DNA of 64,000 nt, taken from the NCBI GenBank assembly GCA_009760855.2, contig WPIO01000001.1, forward strand, positions 21,418,501 to 21,482,500, in the 5' to 3' direction. The DNA is from Cristatella mucedo (taxonomy: Eukaryota; Bryozoa; Phylactolaemata; Cristatellidae). Below the pieces are notes generated by a model. The model worked only from the letters and a program-made list of their open reading frames with translations. It was not told where the DNA came from and ran no database searches. Each line of letters opens with the position of its first letter. Positions within the stretch are counted from its first letter, which is position 1. Below, piece by piece: positions 29,889-43,141 of this stretch. A program made the position numbers and the translations under genes.

Positions 29889-32097
29889 GTAGTTCTCAGT
29901 TAGTTCATTTCGCCACACTCCTTTGGCCGTCTCAGCAATGCGAAGTCGGGTAGCTAGTGCGATCAGAATTCTACAATTCACTAGCTTCTTATTGTGTGGC
30001 ACCCAAAAGATGACAAAGAAACCGTGCCCTTTAGTCTAGATTTCGAACAACTGCAACTATCCTATAAAACGGAAAACAGCTCGATTCAACGAAACCATAA
30101 TTAGCAATTCAGCGAGAACTGCCCAATAAAATCTACGTAATTAAGATCGATCACACGCTGCAGTACATCGGTAAAGCCTTGCACTGATCTGCTGCCCGAG
30201 CGAGAAGCTGTGCCATAGAGCTCGGAAGCCACAAGATTGAGCCACAGCCTGTGAGCTACATCACTAGTTTGTCGCTTCAAACAAAATTCTTCCTTCCACA
30301 TTCGCGTCTGAATGCAAACCGATTTGAGACCTAGCCACGAACAGAACGTTTTCGCGTTGATGTATCTCCATTTGGAAAAAAAAAACATTTCCTTTACTTT
30401 TGTTTAACGAAGTTAGCTGGACTCTGACGTCTCTGCGAGCACTTTACTGCTGAATATGCGTAGCCTATAAAACACCAATTTTACACGCTTTCTCGTGTTT
30501 TGATTCAGAGTCCTGGCGTAAATGATTTATATTATTTATTCAATTGAGTCTAGTCATAATGCGACCACGATAACTCGTCGTGAACTGGTTTGACTGAAAG
30601 GTGCCTCCATGTCCTGTTGGAAATGCCTATAGTGACTATTCGCTTTAGGTTTTCAAGGCCATGAGTATTTCTAACTATCTGATCAACCAAATTTGCAAAC
30701 GGCAAGTGCAATCTTGTTATATTTAGAGGCTGTTATTTAAAATTTGCTTTTGGATGCTTGTTATGCAATATCTGAAAGTGGGCCACGAAACAATCGCTAA
30801 CTTGTTTAATTTTGCTCAAAATTTACATACTTTAAATTTCAATCTGACCCCACATTTTTTCATGTGTGGATGATTTAGTTGACTATCGACGTGTTGACGT
30901 CATATCAGTTTATTTGTTCGTCATCCTTCTTTGGTTAAAAAGGCTTATCGCTTATCATGGCATTGCTCGCATGTGAGTTCTATCGGGATTCGGCTTTAGC
31001 CCGGGCCAAATTCTGCTCCAGATGGATTTATTTGTTTTAGTTATCTATGTCAGCATTGATATGATTAGGATAGCTCTATACCGCTCAGTCGTAGCCCTCT
31101 CCTCTCTACGGCTAGACTCTGTCTTACCAGAGCCTCTATGTCACAGCCTCTTCAAGCACCAAACTATATTTATTATTTTTATTTTGATGTAATTATTTTA
31201 TTATTTTGATGTAAATGCAGAGCTCGAGTGAAAACGCGAAGAGCAATGCGAGAGTTTTGCAGCAGCTCTGGATGTTCCCTGTCAGTGCATTGGTACGCGA
31301 TACTTCAACTGTTGCCACAAGACAGTCATAGCAACGCCTTGTAACATCCTATCCAACAATGATGGCCTGCTAGGCCATAACTATTGCAGTGTGATTGCTC
31401 GAGTATAATATAATAATCCACCTTTATTACAATTCTTTCTGCAGGGTTATCTGAAAAGCGAAGAGGACCAAAGTTACTGCGATTGAAAAAAACTGGTAAT
31501 CTGTAGTGCCTTCTCTTTGGTTGCCTAGAGGCCCTGATTTTTTATTTCATCAGCACTCACGCAGCTTAGGCGACCACAATTCCGCCTTGGTAGAAAGTTG
31601 TGTCACCACATTCAAACTGAAAGCTTCGAACGCATACAATATCTGAGAAATTTCCTAGCCGATGGCCAGCGGGACAAACTACGGCGACTTGGCATTTGAT
31701 CAAAAGCAAAGGTAAGTATTCATACTTTTCCTTCGGTTTTTTTATAGCAGAAGCGCACAGTAGCTCCTCGTCACGCTGACGATAAAAGCCGCTAGGCTCA
31801 GAATAATGCCCCGCCCCCCGCCCCGCCTCCCGCCCCGCCTCCTCCGCTTGCAGCTAAGAGTTGCTGGGGAGGAGAACCCAACTGATGTTGGACGATTTCC
31901 GAGATAGCCTGAAAGCTTGTCTCGAGCCACCGCGGTCTGTTTATTTTCAAACTCCACCCGAATTTCAGCAATAATACAACAAAAAATTACATTCCAAAAT
32001 CCTCATCCTATCTCAGAACGCCGACGGCCATCATCACGCTGAAAACCACCGATATTAGACGACAGGACTGACTCTAACCAGAGCCGGTACGGGATAT

Positions 32098-32152
32098 AAT
32101 ATATAAATATAAATAAATAATAAATATATATATATATATGCGTATATATATT
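32098..32152. repeat. AT-rich tract with (TA)n
   Basis: TATAAATAAATAAT words and TA dinucleotides. Confidence 0.9.
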
Positions 32153-32239
32153 CACAAATAGTAATGAGGTTAAACCTTCCTCGACCAGCCGGACAACCGG
32201 AGCATGCAACCGATAACATAAAGACAGAGTTCAGCTGAT

Positions 32240-32395
32240 CCAGCAGCAGCCTGTTTTATTTAGCATCATAAGAGCCTTGGTGGCTATCATCCCGCTTGTA
32301 GCAGGCAAAATACGGTTATCTGATGCAGGACTTGAATCCATGACCTGGTTCGTGAACAGCGAGCACCTTACCCCTAGGCTGAGACCCAGAAGACC
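32240..32395 (-). mobile_element. SINE-2 copy
   Basis: Plus strand CATAAGAGCCTTGGTGGCTATC, then GCTTGTAGCAGGCAAAATACGG, then GACTTGAATCCATGACC and CACCTTACCCCTAGGCTGAG matches the family in order. It lies within the hydroxylase intron. Confidence 0.7.
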
Positions 32396-34598
32396 CCAAG
32401 AGGGCGTGTCATCAAGTTTAGGGAGGATCTAAACTAACTATGATAATAAGAATAATAGTCTGTATTAATCCATTAAAATGTGTGTCCTTCTAGGCACTAT
32501 ATGCAGACTGGAAAAAGGAAAATTGACTGATTACCATACGAATAGAACGGAAAAATAAAAGCCGCAATCATATCACACAAAGCCCCTTAACAATTACGCA
32601 AGACAATTTGCGGTGATAGCAAATACTGAGGATGGGTTTGTGGATGAGATTTTAGCTAATGTATTCAAAGCATTAGGTGCCGGACCTCAGTTTGTAGCGA
32701 GTCCCAGACTTTGATTTACACCCTTCTCTATGCCCTGGACTGCACACAGCACTAAAAAGCGCTTAGCATCATGAGCGGCTGACAGCGGCTGACCTCGGTA
32801 GTTTAATTAGCACGTGAGAGCACGTGAGCCTTTTGGTGGGCATCATCAAGCTGATCATGCTAATCCGTTTAAGCCTTTGCTTTTAATCATCTTTCTTGAA
32901 GAAGCACGATTTACCCATGTGCAGACTCGCAATACAATACGAGGACTTTCAGAATCCATTATAATCATCAATAATTTCAGATGGACACACGCGATAAATA
33001 CCGTAGATCAAGTTCATGTACCTCAGAATATCCGTAAACGGAAGTCACCACTAATTCACTATCCGGCTCTAACCAGAGGAAGATAGCTCACGTCAAGTTG
33101 ATATGGTAAGCATCTGTATGTCCCGTAATTAATATCAGTTTTGAATTGTTCTACTTTTCAATCGTTATACAGTGGTTAAAAGAAAATTTATTTTATTTTT
33201 GAGCACTATCGTACCACTTAACTTGAAGCCCAGAGACTCCAGCATCCCATTTTTTATGCGAAGACGTCAGCTCAGAGTCATTTGGCCTTTTCGCTAACGA
33301 TAACTATGTCACTGAGACAGTTTTACGACCAATTTGGTGTCTATTTTTACAAGCCAGTCTTTGCACTTGAAAGAAAAATAAATTGTAAGTGGTAGGGAAT
33401 TGACGAAGAAACCACGAACAGCTTAAGATGTTTATAAAGACTACTTCAAAACAAGGACAGTGACTTCAAAAATATTAGCAGAAAATATCTAACAAAATGT
33501 AGTCATTAAAGAAAGGTTTAACTAAAAAAATTTTGGTGTAAGGAAATAGATTCTATATTAGCCTTAGCAACGTGTAAGAAAATTTTAACAATTTAAAACT
33601 GCGTCGAAATTAGCTGAGATTTAGTTTTTTTAATTTTCAGCTTACAACATTTAATACTTGATATCCCGCGATGATTTTTCACTGGTCTATGCTAGTCCCC
33701 CCATATTTCAACATTGCCAAAGTGATTCCCTCATCTAACGCAACATAAAGCCGATAAATGTGTCATTAAGTAGATCCATTCATTTTAGATTCGTGACAAA
33801 AATATTTTCTTACATAATTTAAGGTTAAAAAAGCCGGCTTTCGCATATATAAGCTATTGACACAGTGACAACGATGAATAATTGGCAGGTTCACTCGCTA
33901 CAGCAGTTCTGAACCTGTTTCGGAATTGTCTGACCTTGACATTAACGAATAGCTATGCGACTAGTTAGAACACGGGGGTCAGGGACCAGGATGTGATTCT
34001 GAAAAATGCAATCGCTTTCAGCGGTCATGTGCAGCGGCAGTCCATTAGTAGTGGAGATGCAGCTGCGGCTTGCTAATCCGTTTTATGAACGAGGCGAACG
34101 CATCCGGCCTTCAATATCGGCTCCCGATGGATTCGCGGGGCAGGACTGCTAAAAACTCAAGCAATAAGCCTGGTTGATAGGTCGCCCCGCGGCGAGCTAT
34201 CGACTGATTAAGTATTAGAAAAATCATGGCTGATTTCAAGCGCTTATCACTGGTGCTTCGGATTTCAAAGCAAAGAGAACTTGAGAAGAGACGAGAAAGT
34301 GGAAGTCAACCGTCAAGACCCGTGAACGGACACTCGCTGTTTAATTCAGCTGTGCACTAGCGGAAGGAGCAGGAGACAAGATTTGTCTTTGTCTTCGTGT
34401 TGACGCACAGAGAATACGTGCCGATTGGCCACTGTAGTGCGAAGAAGGGAATGCTGGACATGCCAGATTTGCGTCAGGGCCCGCGAACAGGACTCGCTTG
34501 AGAGCTGCACCCGATAGTTCAGCTTCAACTGCAATGCGGTCAACCTCGAGCGAGGGTCCGATCGATGAAAAGAGCCTGCCAAGCAGCAGTTCACTTAC

Positions 34599-35247
34599 CT
34601 ATGTGCGCCTCGACGCTGACTATGATATTAAGAATCATGAAGCTCCACCAAGTCAGGCAGTGAGGCGAAAATATCCAGGGGATTACCGTCGTGCCAAAGC
34701 CGACCGTGATGAGCTCCCACGGATGCAAGTACTGCGTCACCCAGCAAAACGGGCTGTGGTACTCGTGGTGGATCGCGTGGAACCAGCGATACAATACCTT
34801 GTACCTGTGGTGAACGGAGTGCCAGACGAAGTAGTAGAGGTCAAAAATGAGCAGAGAGGCGATCTGCTGGAAGACGAACTCCGAAACGGTCGGCGCGATC
34901 GGTTCCAGTGGCGTTGGCGGCTGCCACAGGGCTTGCGCGACTCCGGCAGGCAGGATGTACATGACGTGATTCCATAGTGTCACCCAGACCGTCTGCTTGA
35001 CCATGGGCCAGGTCACTTCCTTGTCTGGCTGAATCTTGTACTGCTGTATCCAGTGCCACTTCTTTCCACAAAGGTCGAACACCATGAAGGGAAAGACGGC
35101 GAAGAAGTAAAACGTGACGCTCATGACGACCGGCCACATGGGCGAGCAAAGCAGGTCCTCGTTGCCGATGCGCAACCAGTCCCAGAACGGCTGCAGCAGC
35201 CTCGAACCGTCATCGCTGACGTCGGTGAGTGACCAGTTGGCGCTCAT
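34599..35247 (-). CDS. CH25H: CH25H-like sterol/fatty-acid hydroxylase, exon 1 (N-terminal)
   Basis: ATG at 35247-35245 in the context GAGAAAATGA. 216 codons plus one base precede the donor GTAAGT. Hydrophobic membrane segments lie near residues 35-58, 85-105, 122-142 and 178-212. Histidine box 1 is HSVHH (143-147) and box 2 HAIHH (157-161, then HEYH). With HDMHH in exon 2 these make the eight-histidine di-iron site of the sterol desaturase/hydroxylase superfamily, acting at the ER membrane with O2. The closest remembered match is CH25H, which hydroxylates cholesterol at C25. Substrate in this animal is inferred, and a 4-methylsterol or fatty-acid substrate is possible. The plus-strand ORF at 34498-34977 is a shadow. 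Confidence 0.93.
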
Positions 35248-37654
35248 TTTCTCTCTTTCCCTTCTTCTGTCTCGGCTGCTTGCTTTCGGCGCGAGCAGAC
35301 GCCTCTTGCCCTGGCTGATGTCCTACGAGAGCGTCAGGGGCGCCGCCTCCGCGTGGTCACGGAGTGTCCACAGGCACCGGCGTGCCGTCTATTAGAGCTC
35401 CGCCGTCAGATACGCTGCAGATAAGGACTAATCGCAGCCTGAATCAGATTCCTCTTGCTCTCTAAGGTCATGCGCCAGTTCTACCTTTTAGCGTTTGGCT
35501 CGACGCAGCAAAATCGCACGCTCCTGTGCCCAAGCTGCAGTGCAGGCATTGTAGTGAAGATGCGGTGGCTCCATGCGCTCCAAGGATTTCTCTGTCGAAA
35601 TCGGCCCTGCTGGGGTACAACGACAGCGATCTCAATGAAGCTTCAATGAATTCGCGTGTTTCCAATTTTGGATTCTGCAGCTTTCGAGACTTTGAGCTTG
35701 AGTTATCAACTCGGTGTATACGTGCGCATTTGGAAAAGAATGCAGACGACGATTCTCCCGGCGTAAACTCGATGCTATTCACTCGACCGACATTCTACCG
35801 CGTGCAGCAGTTCTTTGAGAACCGGACGCAATGCGATTATGTCAAAAGTAAGGGGCCAAGGGGTGCAGATTGATCTTTTTCGAACTCTGCCAATGTAGAG
35901 CTGGAACATTTGTAGTCCTTGCTGTTTCTTCTCGAAGGGAACAGTGGCGAATCGAAAGGTTGTTTCGATGCTGTCTAGGTATGTCATGATGATCGTACGC
36001 TTCTGCTGTGGCTGGCTGCAGCAGCTTCTATGCTGGGCGTCTTCCAAAAGTATCTTACATCTATCTATCTGTGTCGACGGCTCATGCGGCTCTACGGTAA
36101 CAGACATGCCGCAGCTCAGAAAGCAGATTTCAGCCGGAGCTCGTCGAGAAGCTCAACAAATAAGACTTGGCGCCAGGAGCACTTGGAAGACTCCGCTGCC
36201 CAGCAACGCCCCCTAGATCGCTGCGAAGCACGCCAGGCCGTCCGTCGCAAGCCTGACAGGAGTTAGCAAACTTAGCCTCCTCCGGCACTGAGACCGGTCG
36301 AAGAAAGCTTCCCAGGCTGTCACGTTGCCGGACGATATGTCTCCACAAGTGAATCCGGAGGCAAGGGAACAGCTAGCCAGCCGATGGAGGCGTTGCCCCT
36401 GGAGCAAGACCTGCCGACTGCCATATTGTCCCATAAGTATCAATGCTGCTGCAGAATGCTCTGTGCGGAGGCAGCAGCGGCGTGGGAGGCGTATGGAGGA
36501 GTTCAGGAGCTGGGTCCCACGGATGATTAAGATCCTCAGCAATCCGTCAGCCATTTTCAAAAGGCGATGCACGAAGCTGTAGCCATTGCTTGGCTAGCAG
36601 TTATCAGTTGAATGGTAGCTGTGCGGCCCACCAATTTTTCTGTTGCATGCCGATGCCCAGCTAGTAGTTTCTAACTCAAGAAAAGCACAGCGTAGTCCAC
36701 CATTCAATTATTGCGAGCCAGTGCCCAGCCAAGTAGTACCAACTTTAGCCCATCAAAGACCAGACCGTTTCTACGATTTACACCATCATGTGTACATGAT
36801 GAACCGCTTCCCTAGACAGAGTCTTGAGTACGTGTTACAAGCCGTGCTCTTGCTGTTTAACGAGTCTACGTACACGAGGTAAACCTGCCTGCGGTTTCGA
36901 TTGTTTTAGGAAAGACGACGCTGTTTCTAAGTAAATCTTGAACGCAATTGTCCGTAGCAGGAAAACAAGACCAAAGTTTGGTGCTGTTAATTTTGAAAAT
37001 GGCAGGTGGATCCTGAAAATCTGACTGACCTTTATTCTCTTTTTAGTTGCTCATCAGTGTGCTGTACTGCTCTGTACAGTCAACCGCTCGACGAGCGGGG
37101 CGAACGGGCGAGCTGGGTGAGCGGGTGGGCGGGGTGGCGCTCTCTCCGAACCCGTCTCTCCATCGCAGCAGCCACTATCGACGCGAGAGTCATCAACCGA
37201 GGCATTACTAGATGCTCGAATAATCCGAATGCCAACTTTATGAGAAGATGAACGCTCGAATAAGCCTACCTGAAAAAGGTTATGCGCATATACGATTGGC
37301 CGATCTTAGAGGGTGTCCCCATGTGTGCACACGCACATGCGTATAGCATGCAGTTGATTAGCTGTACAGGCGCTTCGATGCGTCCCTGTCTTCCAGCACG
37401 TCGAACTCTCTCAAAACCCTACTCGCCGTGTGTACTTCTGACGTTCGCTCTTGGATCGGTAGAAAATTTGTATTGTTTAATAATGATAAAAACTGACTCG
37501 CGAGGAGACAACCGGATATTCCACAGAAAACCCTGGCATCGAAAGGGGAATGGCCACCACATCTCTTGTCGCGCACCTGCAAGCAATCTGGATAAGCTTT
37601 TCCAAAGTGAACTTTCTCTATTCAACCACTTCAAATCCTCAGTCAAGCCTTTTT
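35248..37654. other. 5' flank of the hydroxylase gene; weak plus-strand ORFs
   Basis: The first 150 bases upstream of the ATG are GC-rich and probably hold 5' UTR and promoter, but no core element was recognised. Two plus-strand frames look slightly protein-like: one ending TAG at 36266 (SMLGVFQKYLTSIYLCRRLM, then basic) and one ending TAA at about 36530 (SHKYQCCCRMLCAEAAAAW). Neither has a recognised domain or strong splice sites. The rest of the stretch, to 37654, shows nothing recognised. Confidence 0.3.
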
Positions 37655-38310
37655 CTTTGCAGCAAATGTAAAGTGCCGAGAAAGAGATTGAGTTCTCTGA
37701 GAGCGCTATATAAAATATATTATTATTTTTATTAATTCTATTACTGAGTCTACCTACTCGCACCAAGACAACATTGCGAAGCTTCGGGGCTGATTAGACA
37801 AGGAAGTGCAGCCAAGCTGTTCCGTTCATTTTTGACACCCCCTCCTGATTTCTGAAGTTCACTGCTCGATGGTCGTCAACTGTACGCACAGACTCCGAAG
37901 TCAGTTGCCAGGTTGCCACATCCAGGCTTACCTGTCGTGGACGTCGTAATCTGCCACACAAAACGCCACTTAAACGCCACTCGCTCTGCTGAATCGAGTC
38001 TTTAGCTGCACCTCAAACCGAGCTCAAAACCTTCAAGGAGCGTGCCTTCAATTCGTATGCTCCAAAGCTTGGAACTCACTCCCGATATCCCCTGACTTGA
38101 GGAAATTCGTAAATAAAAAGGCAAAGAACCACTAGTTCCTCACTGCACATTCTGGGACCCGGTAAACTACCTTTTGAGGATTTATTATTACGCGCTGACT
38201 CTTTTTTATCCTTAAACACTCATAATGTTTTTTAAGCTTATATGAAGTGCCACAAAGAAATTTTTCCTGATGGGGCGCACACCAATTTTTATCATTACTT
38301 TTTAATACAC
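37655..38310 (+). mobile_element. Two adjacent L2-A relicts
   Basis: Positions 37655-37735 hold CAGCAAATGTAAAGTGCCGAGAAAGAGATT, then TTCTCTGAGAGCGCTATATAA and an ATT tail. Positions 37965-38130 hold the C-terminal coding block (TTCAATTCGTATGCTCCAAAG, then TGGAACTCACTCCCG). They continue to a badly decayed tail near 38290. Confidence 0.6.
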
Positions 38311-38343
38311 CACGTGCAGTTTTCAACGGTACAAATAATAAAT

Positions 38344-38515
38344 ACTAGCTGATTTAACAGTCTCTTTTTGTATAGCGACAGAAGAGCCTTGACGGCTATC
38401 ACCACCGCTTGCAGTGGCGAGATAAAGGATCGCCCACCAAAGGATTTGAACCCAGGACTTCTGGGCCGAGGTCGTGAAAAGCAACCGCCTTACCTAGTGA
38501 GCCATTACGGCTCAT
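38344..38515 (-). mobile_element. SINE-2 copy, well preserved
   Basis: The minus strand carries an A-box-like TCACTAGGTAAGGCGG, a B-box-like GGGTTCAAATCC, the body GGGCGATCC, GTGGTGATAGCCGTCAAGG and GTCGCTATACAAAAAGAG, and the tail ACTGTTAAATCAGC. The pol III box layout indicates a tRNA-derived SINE. Confidence 0.82.
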
Positions 38516-40749
38516 CGCCTATGCTCAGTTAATTAAGCCCTTGCCGCAACCCACGAAGTCATTGAATTGTCAGTGGATACGACATACTGTACAGACATGT
38601 ATTTCTTTAATCTTGGATCCTCCTAACTTTATGGGATCAAAGCCCTGCTCATTATAACTGGATTCCGTTAGTTGGTTTGAACAATGCTGGATGCCTTGTG
38701 TCGCGGACGTACGGGAAGGCTCCAGACAAAATGTTTTCGCAAGCACTACGTAAATATCGGCGTTAAACCTAATAACAGCGTGACCGATACTAGTAGGACA
38801 AGCATTTTGAAGTATTACGCAGGAATCGTAGAAGCAACCTCAAATGCACGTCGGAGACAACCTTCGAAGACAACTAATATTTCCCGTACTTCAAAAATAA
38901 ATCCATTTGACTTCACGAGAAGATTAAACCATATTCTCTTACAATCGACTGCCTAAACTTATCCAAGCGTTGGTACACGATAGCCGATGTTAGTAAGGAT
39001 CCACCGTAATTTCACTAAATTCTCAGATTATCTTGAGTTAATATACTGTCGCAAGAATAAAAAGCATTAATTATGACCCGCGTTGTTGCAGATACTCAAA
39101 ATTTAGAACTGCAATCAAACTTAGTTTCTCCTAACACAATCGATATCAGATTAAGACCAGTTTATTATTTTCACTTTGGAATGATCTCGGTGATGTAATT
39201 TACTGAGAAGCTAATTTTCGTAAACTGTTAAGGCATTTTAGCGAATTTATATACAAGTAAAATATTTGTTTAGTTCGAGTTTCATTATTGATATGGGTCA
39301 AACTGCTTGTGCTCTTTGACTAAAGCAGTTTTGTCTCTAGTATGCACTTGCCATTAAAAAGTTTAGTTCCTGGAAGTCTCTTCACTGTGAATCTCATTAA
39401 GAAACTTCATAAAATCCCATCATAGGCTAAAAACTATTTTTCTATTTCAAATCACAATCTTCCCTGTAGCTACATTATTTAAATTAGTTAAGACAGGAAC
39501 CAGCACCAAGGGCCATGATTTTAATATAAAAATTATTGATTATACTCTCACATTACTTGAAGACTAGAGTGAATGTCAAGGATATGCTTTAAATTATTCT
39601 CTATTATTCTAAATATCACTGTTTATTCACGAGCCCAAAGCTTGATAATAATTAGTAGCTCGGAAACAGGACGTCAACTAATTAAAAGGAAATCTTTAAA
39701 AAACATGTATACTGCACTAAAAATGAGATACTGCATCACGTAAAGTGTTGCCAAATTTTCAGGGTACTCCAAAAACAAAGTTAGTTTAAATTATCTCCGT
39801 AAAAGCAAAGTATCTTTCATAATTTCTTCAAATTTTACACAAGCAGTCGAGCAGTTGAGGTTATTCGCCGATCATGGTCATTCAGAGGCACTCCGGCTGA
39901 ATGCTGGCCGGAATTTCCATAGAGTATTTTAGGCCATGCTCTCCCTTAAATATCACGATTGAAACCCTAAATAGACGTTGGAGCATACATTGAAGTGGGT
40001 TCAAAATTACTCAGGCTACGCATATTATTATGGTACGATACACCTGCGAGCCTTATGCATATGAGTATGTGACATTTCCTTCGAGATTTCGTATCTCTAG
40101 TCTAAAAAAAACACCATGAATGCGCGTGGCACAAGGCCCTTACCTGGTGTCTCACCCAGCTGATAGCTAACGTTGAGAGAAGGTTCACCTGAATAAAATA
40201 GGGCTCTGGTTACCACTGTAGGACTAATATTGCCCATTTTTCTGATATTCATTATTGTTTCATAGGGCCTATAAAGCTCTCTCTTTGCATGATAACGTTA
40301 GTCAGACATGCCAGCATGTAAGACGCGTCTCAGCGTGACCACCATTATCATACCTTTCACACCGCAAAACGCTGAAAAATAGCTGGCTCAGCTTGGTAAA
40401 GCTATAGTAGAGGCAGGAAATCACTGTTTCAATTATAGTCATTGCTCGCACAAAAGCAGAGAATCACAGAAAATCAGTGACTTTAAGATTTTGTTATACT
40501 ACATGCATGGCCTAAAGTCCCTCATTGCAAACTGTATTTTGATTAAATTGTATGGTATTTGGAATAATACGTGTATTTTCATTTATTAAATCATACGGTA
40601 ATTGGATTAAATTATGATAGCTACAACTATACTATATATATATAAATACAAATGAATTTATGGTGATCCTAAATGCTCATTGAAGACTAGAAACTTTAAA
40701 ATTATAGACCTGGCGAATGAGATAGCTAAATTTCTTCTTCCAACATCGA
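38516..40749. other. AT-rich intergenic stretch
   Basis: No gene, repeat family or RNA recognised. One 90-codon plus-strand ORF at 38684-38956 lacks recognisable motifs. Confidence 0.45.
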
Positions 40750-40925
40750 CTGCGAGGTATAAGCAGCCCTTAGATCTTAGCCAAGTAGTAGAGTGCTCGC
40801 TTTTCACAACCCAGATTTTGGGTTCGAGTCCTAGAGTGGGCGATCTTTTATCGCATACTGTATGCGGCGGTGACAGTCATTAAATCTCTTTTGCCGCTTT
40901 ATAAATTAGGCTGTTGAATCAGCTT
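40750..40925 (+). mobile_element. SINE-2 copy
   Basis: Plus orientation: TTAGCCAAGTAGTAGAGTGC (A-box-like), TTTTGGGTTCGAGTCC (B box), GGGCGATC, GCGGCGGTGACAGTC, TTTTGCCGCTTTATAAATTA, then GGCTGTTGAATCAGC. The boxes are close to consensus, making this one of the best copies. Confidence 0.8.
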
Positions 40926-41239
40926 AACTTTCTATGATAAATATAAAAGCTGGAAATGTATACATTTCTGTGAATAAATTCAAAAGATTTTTCTGTTACC
41001 ATTGGATTACCAGAATAAGGCGCCTTCCCTTTGAGCATATGTCAGGCCGTACTCGAAAGTGACTAGGAGCAGACAAAAGACAAACCACTAGTGGTTCATA
41101 TCAATAAATAGGAAAAAAGAATTATGGAGTAAGCGACTTCGAGCACTAAAAGAAAGCTTAGAATTCTCCTTCAGAGGCACCTAGTAAACATGTGTGCATA
41201 CCGAAGGCTTATGATTGAAAAAGAGGGCATCAATTTTAA

Positions 41240-42215
41240 AGTATTAATGATAGTAAAACATATTTATAGCGCTCAAAGAGAAATAAATATCTCTATGCGC
41301 ATTCTAAATTTGCAATGAAGGAGTAATTCCAACTTTATTAGTGATAATATGCACAACTTTAGCATGCATAAGCACTCAAATGATAATTTACATGGTAGGA
41401 GCGAATTCTACGACGAACAGGTCTGTATAAGTTTTTCAATATTGCCAATTAAAGGAAAGTGGTGATGTCACTCGGTATTGGATGGTGTGATGTCACTTGG
41501 CTGTGGCTTCCATGCTTTTGGAGCATAAGAACTAAAGACGTCTTCTAAGGATTTGAGGTTGTTTTCAATTAGGTCTAAGCGACTTGAGTGAGATTAGGAA
41601 GCATTTCAGATAGGATTGAGAGAGTGAGAGAAGCTGAAATTAAGGGACAGAGCCATAAATTTGATTCACTGCTCTATGGAGAGCTAGTACCGGTCGATAA
41701 TTGATCTAATTTTAAAGTTGCTGCTTTCATGACAGAAAAGCGTAGCTGTTAAGTTTGGCACAAATTGTAAGCATTCTATAAGACCGGCAGGAATTCAACT
41801 GCTGAACGAAGAAAACAAGTCTAGCTGGGACGTCGCGAGTACCTGGAATAGTTCGGCCGTGCTATTCCTATCTAAGCAGGCCTGGATTTTTGCAACGTTA
41901 CGTAGTTAAAAGTAAGCAGACTATACTATGAACCGGATGCGGTTATTTAGTGGCAGGTCAGCTTAGCATACGACACCCCGATTCCGTGCAGATGCAAAGG
42001 GGGGCTATGGCCGAGCACATTTTTAGGGTTTAGGGCGTTGCACTTTCCGAGAGACACGAGATTTTACCAGAATTCTCAGGTCGCCTTTTTCACCATACAA
42101 TTCCATCACCAATGCATGCAGTCAGGCGGGGAGGAATCAAAGCACGTGTACCGCCGTGCGCCGTCTGCATACAAAATTACAGCCTACGGCACTTTGCTGT
42201 TACACTGGAAAGAGG
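41240..42215 (-). mobile_element. Old L2-A-like LINE relict
   Basis: Weak but collinear match to positions 1-1150: GCATGCATAAGCACTCAAATG, TTTTGGAGCATAAGAACTAAAG and GGATTTGAGGTT. It continues through TAGTGGCAGGTCAGCTTAGC to GTCTGCATACAAAATTACAGC (the YADD region, destroyed). It is more diverged than the other copies. Confidence 0.6.
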
Positions 42216-42650
42216 GAAGTATAGTTGGTTGAAAAAGAAGTGAACTTGAAGCCGATCCCTAGGATGCCGTATGCTTTAAAGGCCCTTTTGATGATCGTCG
42301 CTTTGGCTTGGCTCAGAGGTAAGTTGCTCGCCTTTAAGAAGGGTGTTTCGCTGAAGTCCTATATAAAGCAGATGAGCAAAATAGTGATTAAATTCTCTTC
42401 GGGTGCAAAATGAGTTTCGGCCATTGGAAATCTGCGCTCGGAAATCTACCTCTAAATTTTCTTGGTTAATGACTCCGTCCAAATTTGCCCGCGACGATTG
42501 CTGTGGATACTGTATGGACGCACATTCTGCAGGTCAAATATCCATCGTAAGTCATCAATAAAAGCGCGCGCTGAAGTGGCTATCAACTCAATTTAGCTGC
42601 AGACAGGATATGCGCCTAGGAGGCGCCTGAGCTGCTTCGGTTGCTTTCAG
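42216..42650. other. No recognisable feature
   Basis: Short ORFs only. Confidence 0.4.
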
Positions 42651-42740
42651 GCAGCCGTGCGAGCGGCAGTATTTGGTTTTTACGCTTTGACCACGCCAGC
42701 CATCCGCCGAATCACGGAGCGCTTCTACCGTCTCTGCTCT
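42651..42740 (+). CDS. Possible 30-codon exon
   Basis: A strong acceptor tract (CTTCGGTTGCTTTCAG, ending 42650) precedes 30 open codons (AAVRAAVFGFYALTTPAIRR, then ITERFYRLCS). A donor-like GTATGA follows at 42741. It looks amphipathic to hydrophobic. No family was recognised and no flanking exons were found. Confidence 0.28.
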
Positions 42741-43141
42741 GTATGATGTGCTAGGCAGCTTGACAAACTGTATTGCCGTCCGATAAAGCCTAATCGACCT
42801 GTAGTTTTCCTTGATCCTACATTGGCCAGGAAACGAATCGTGGCGGACGGCTAGGACAAGCTGACGGCCGCCAAGTCGATGCGTGCCCCAGCGATCGACC
42901 TCACGCTATCGGGTCAGGGATGCAATGTCCAGCAATCATGACCTAGGAGCAAGGCCGTTGACTTTGAACTGAACTCCTCCTGTGAAATAGCACCGATAAG
43001 CGGAGGCTTGTACTGAGCAGCGCGATATCTATTTATGTAACGCGATCAATGCACGTCCTCCGACCTGGCCGGCATATAAGCGATCTGATCGCAGCAGCTG
43101 TCTTTAGGCCAAGATCTGCCGCTCTGTCGGTGTGAGTTGTT

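Larger units (their letters stand above)
28670..34598 (-). other. 5.9-kb intron of the CH25H-like gene
   Basis: Donor GTAAGT at 34598-34593 and acceptor TTTCAG at 28675-28670. It contains an L2-A tail (29430-29505), a long (CT)n tract, a (TA)n tract and a SINE-2 copy. A cytosine-rich patch at 31806-31850 and AT-rich sequence without recognised genes make up most of the rest. ORFs such as 29383-29778 and 32814-33086 have no recognisable domains. Confidence 0.85.

Noticed and set aside
34498-34977. 159-codon plus-strand ORF
   Set aside because: Antisense shadow of the CH25H-like exon 1.
40750-40925. Functional tRNA gene on the plus strand
   Set aside because: The same unit occurs at seven loci with a shared non-tRNA body, so it is SINE-2.
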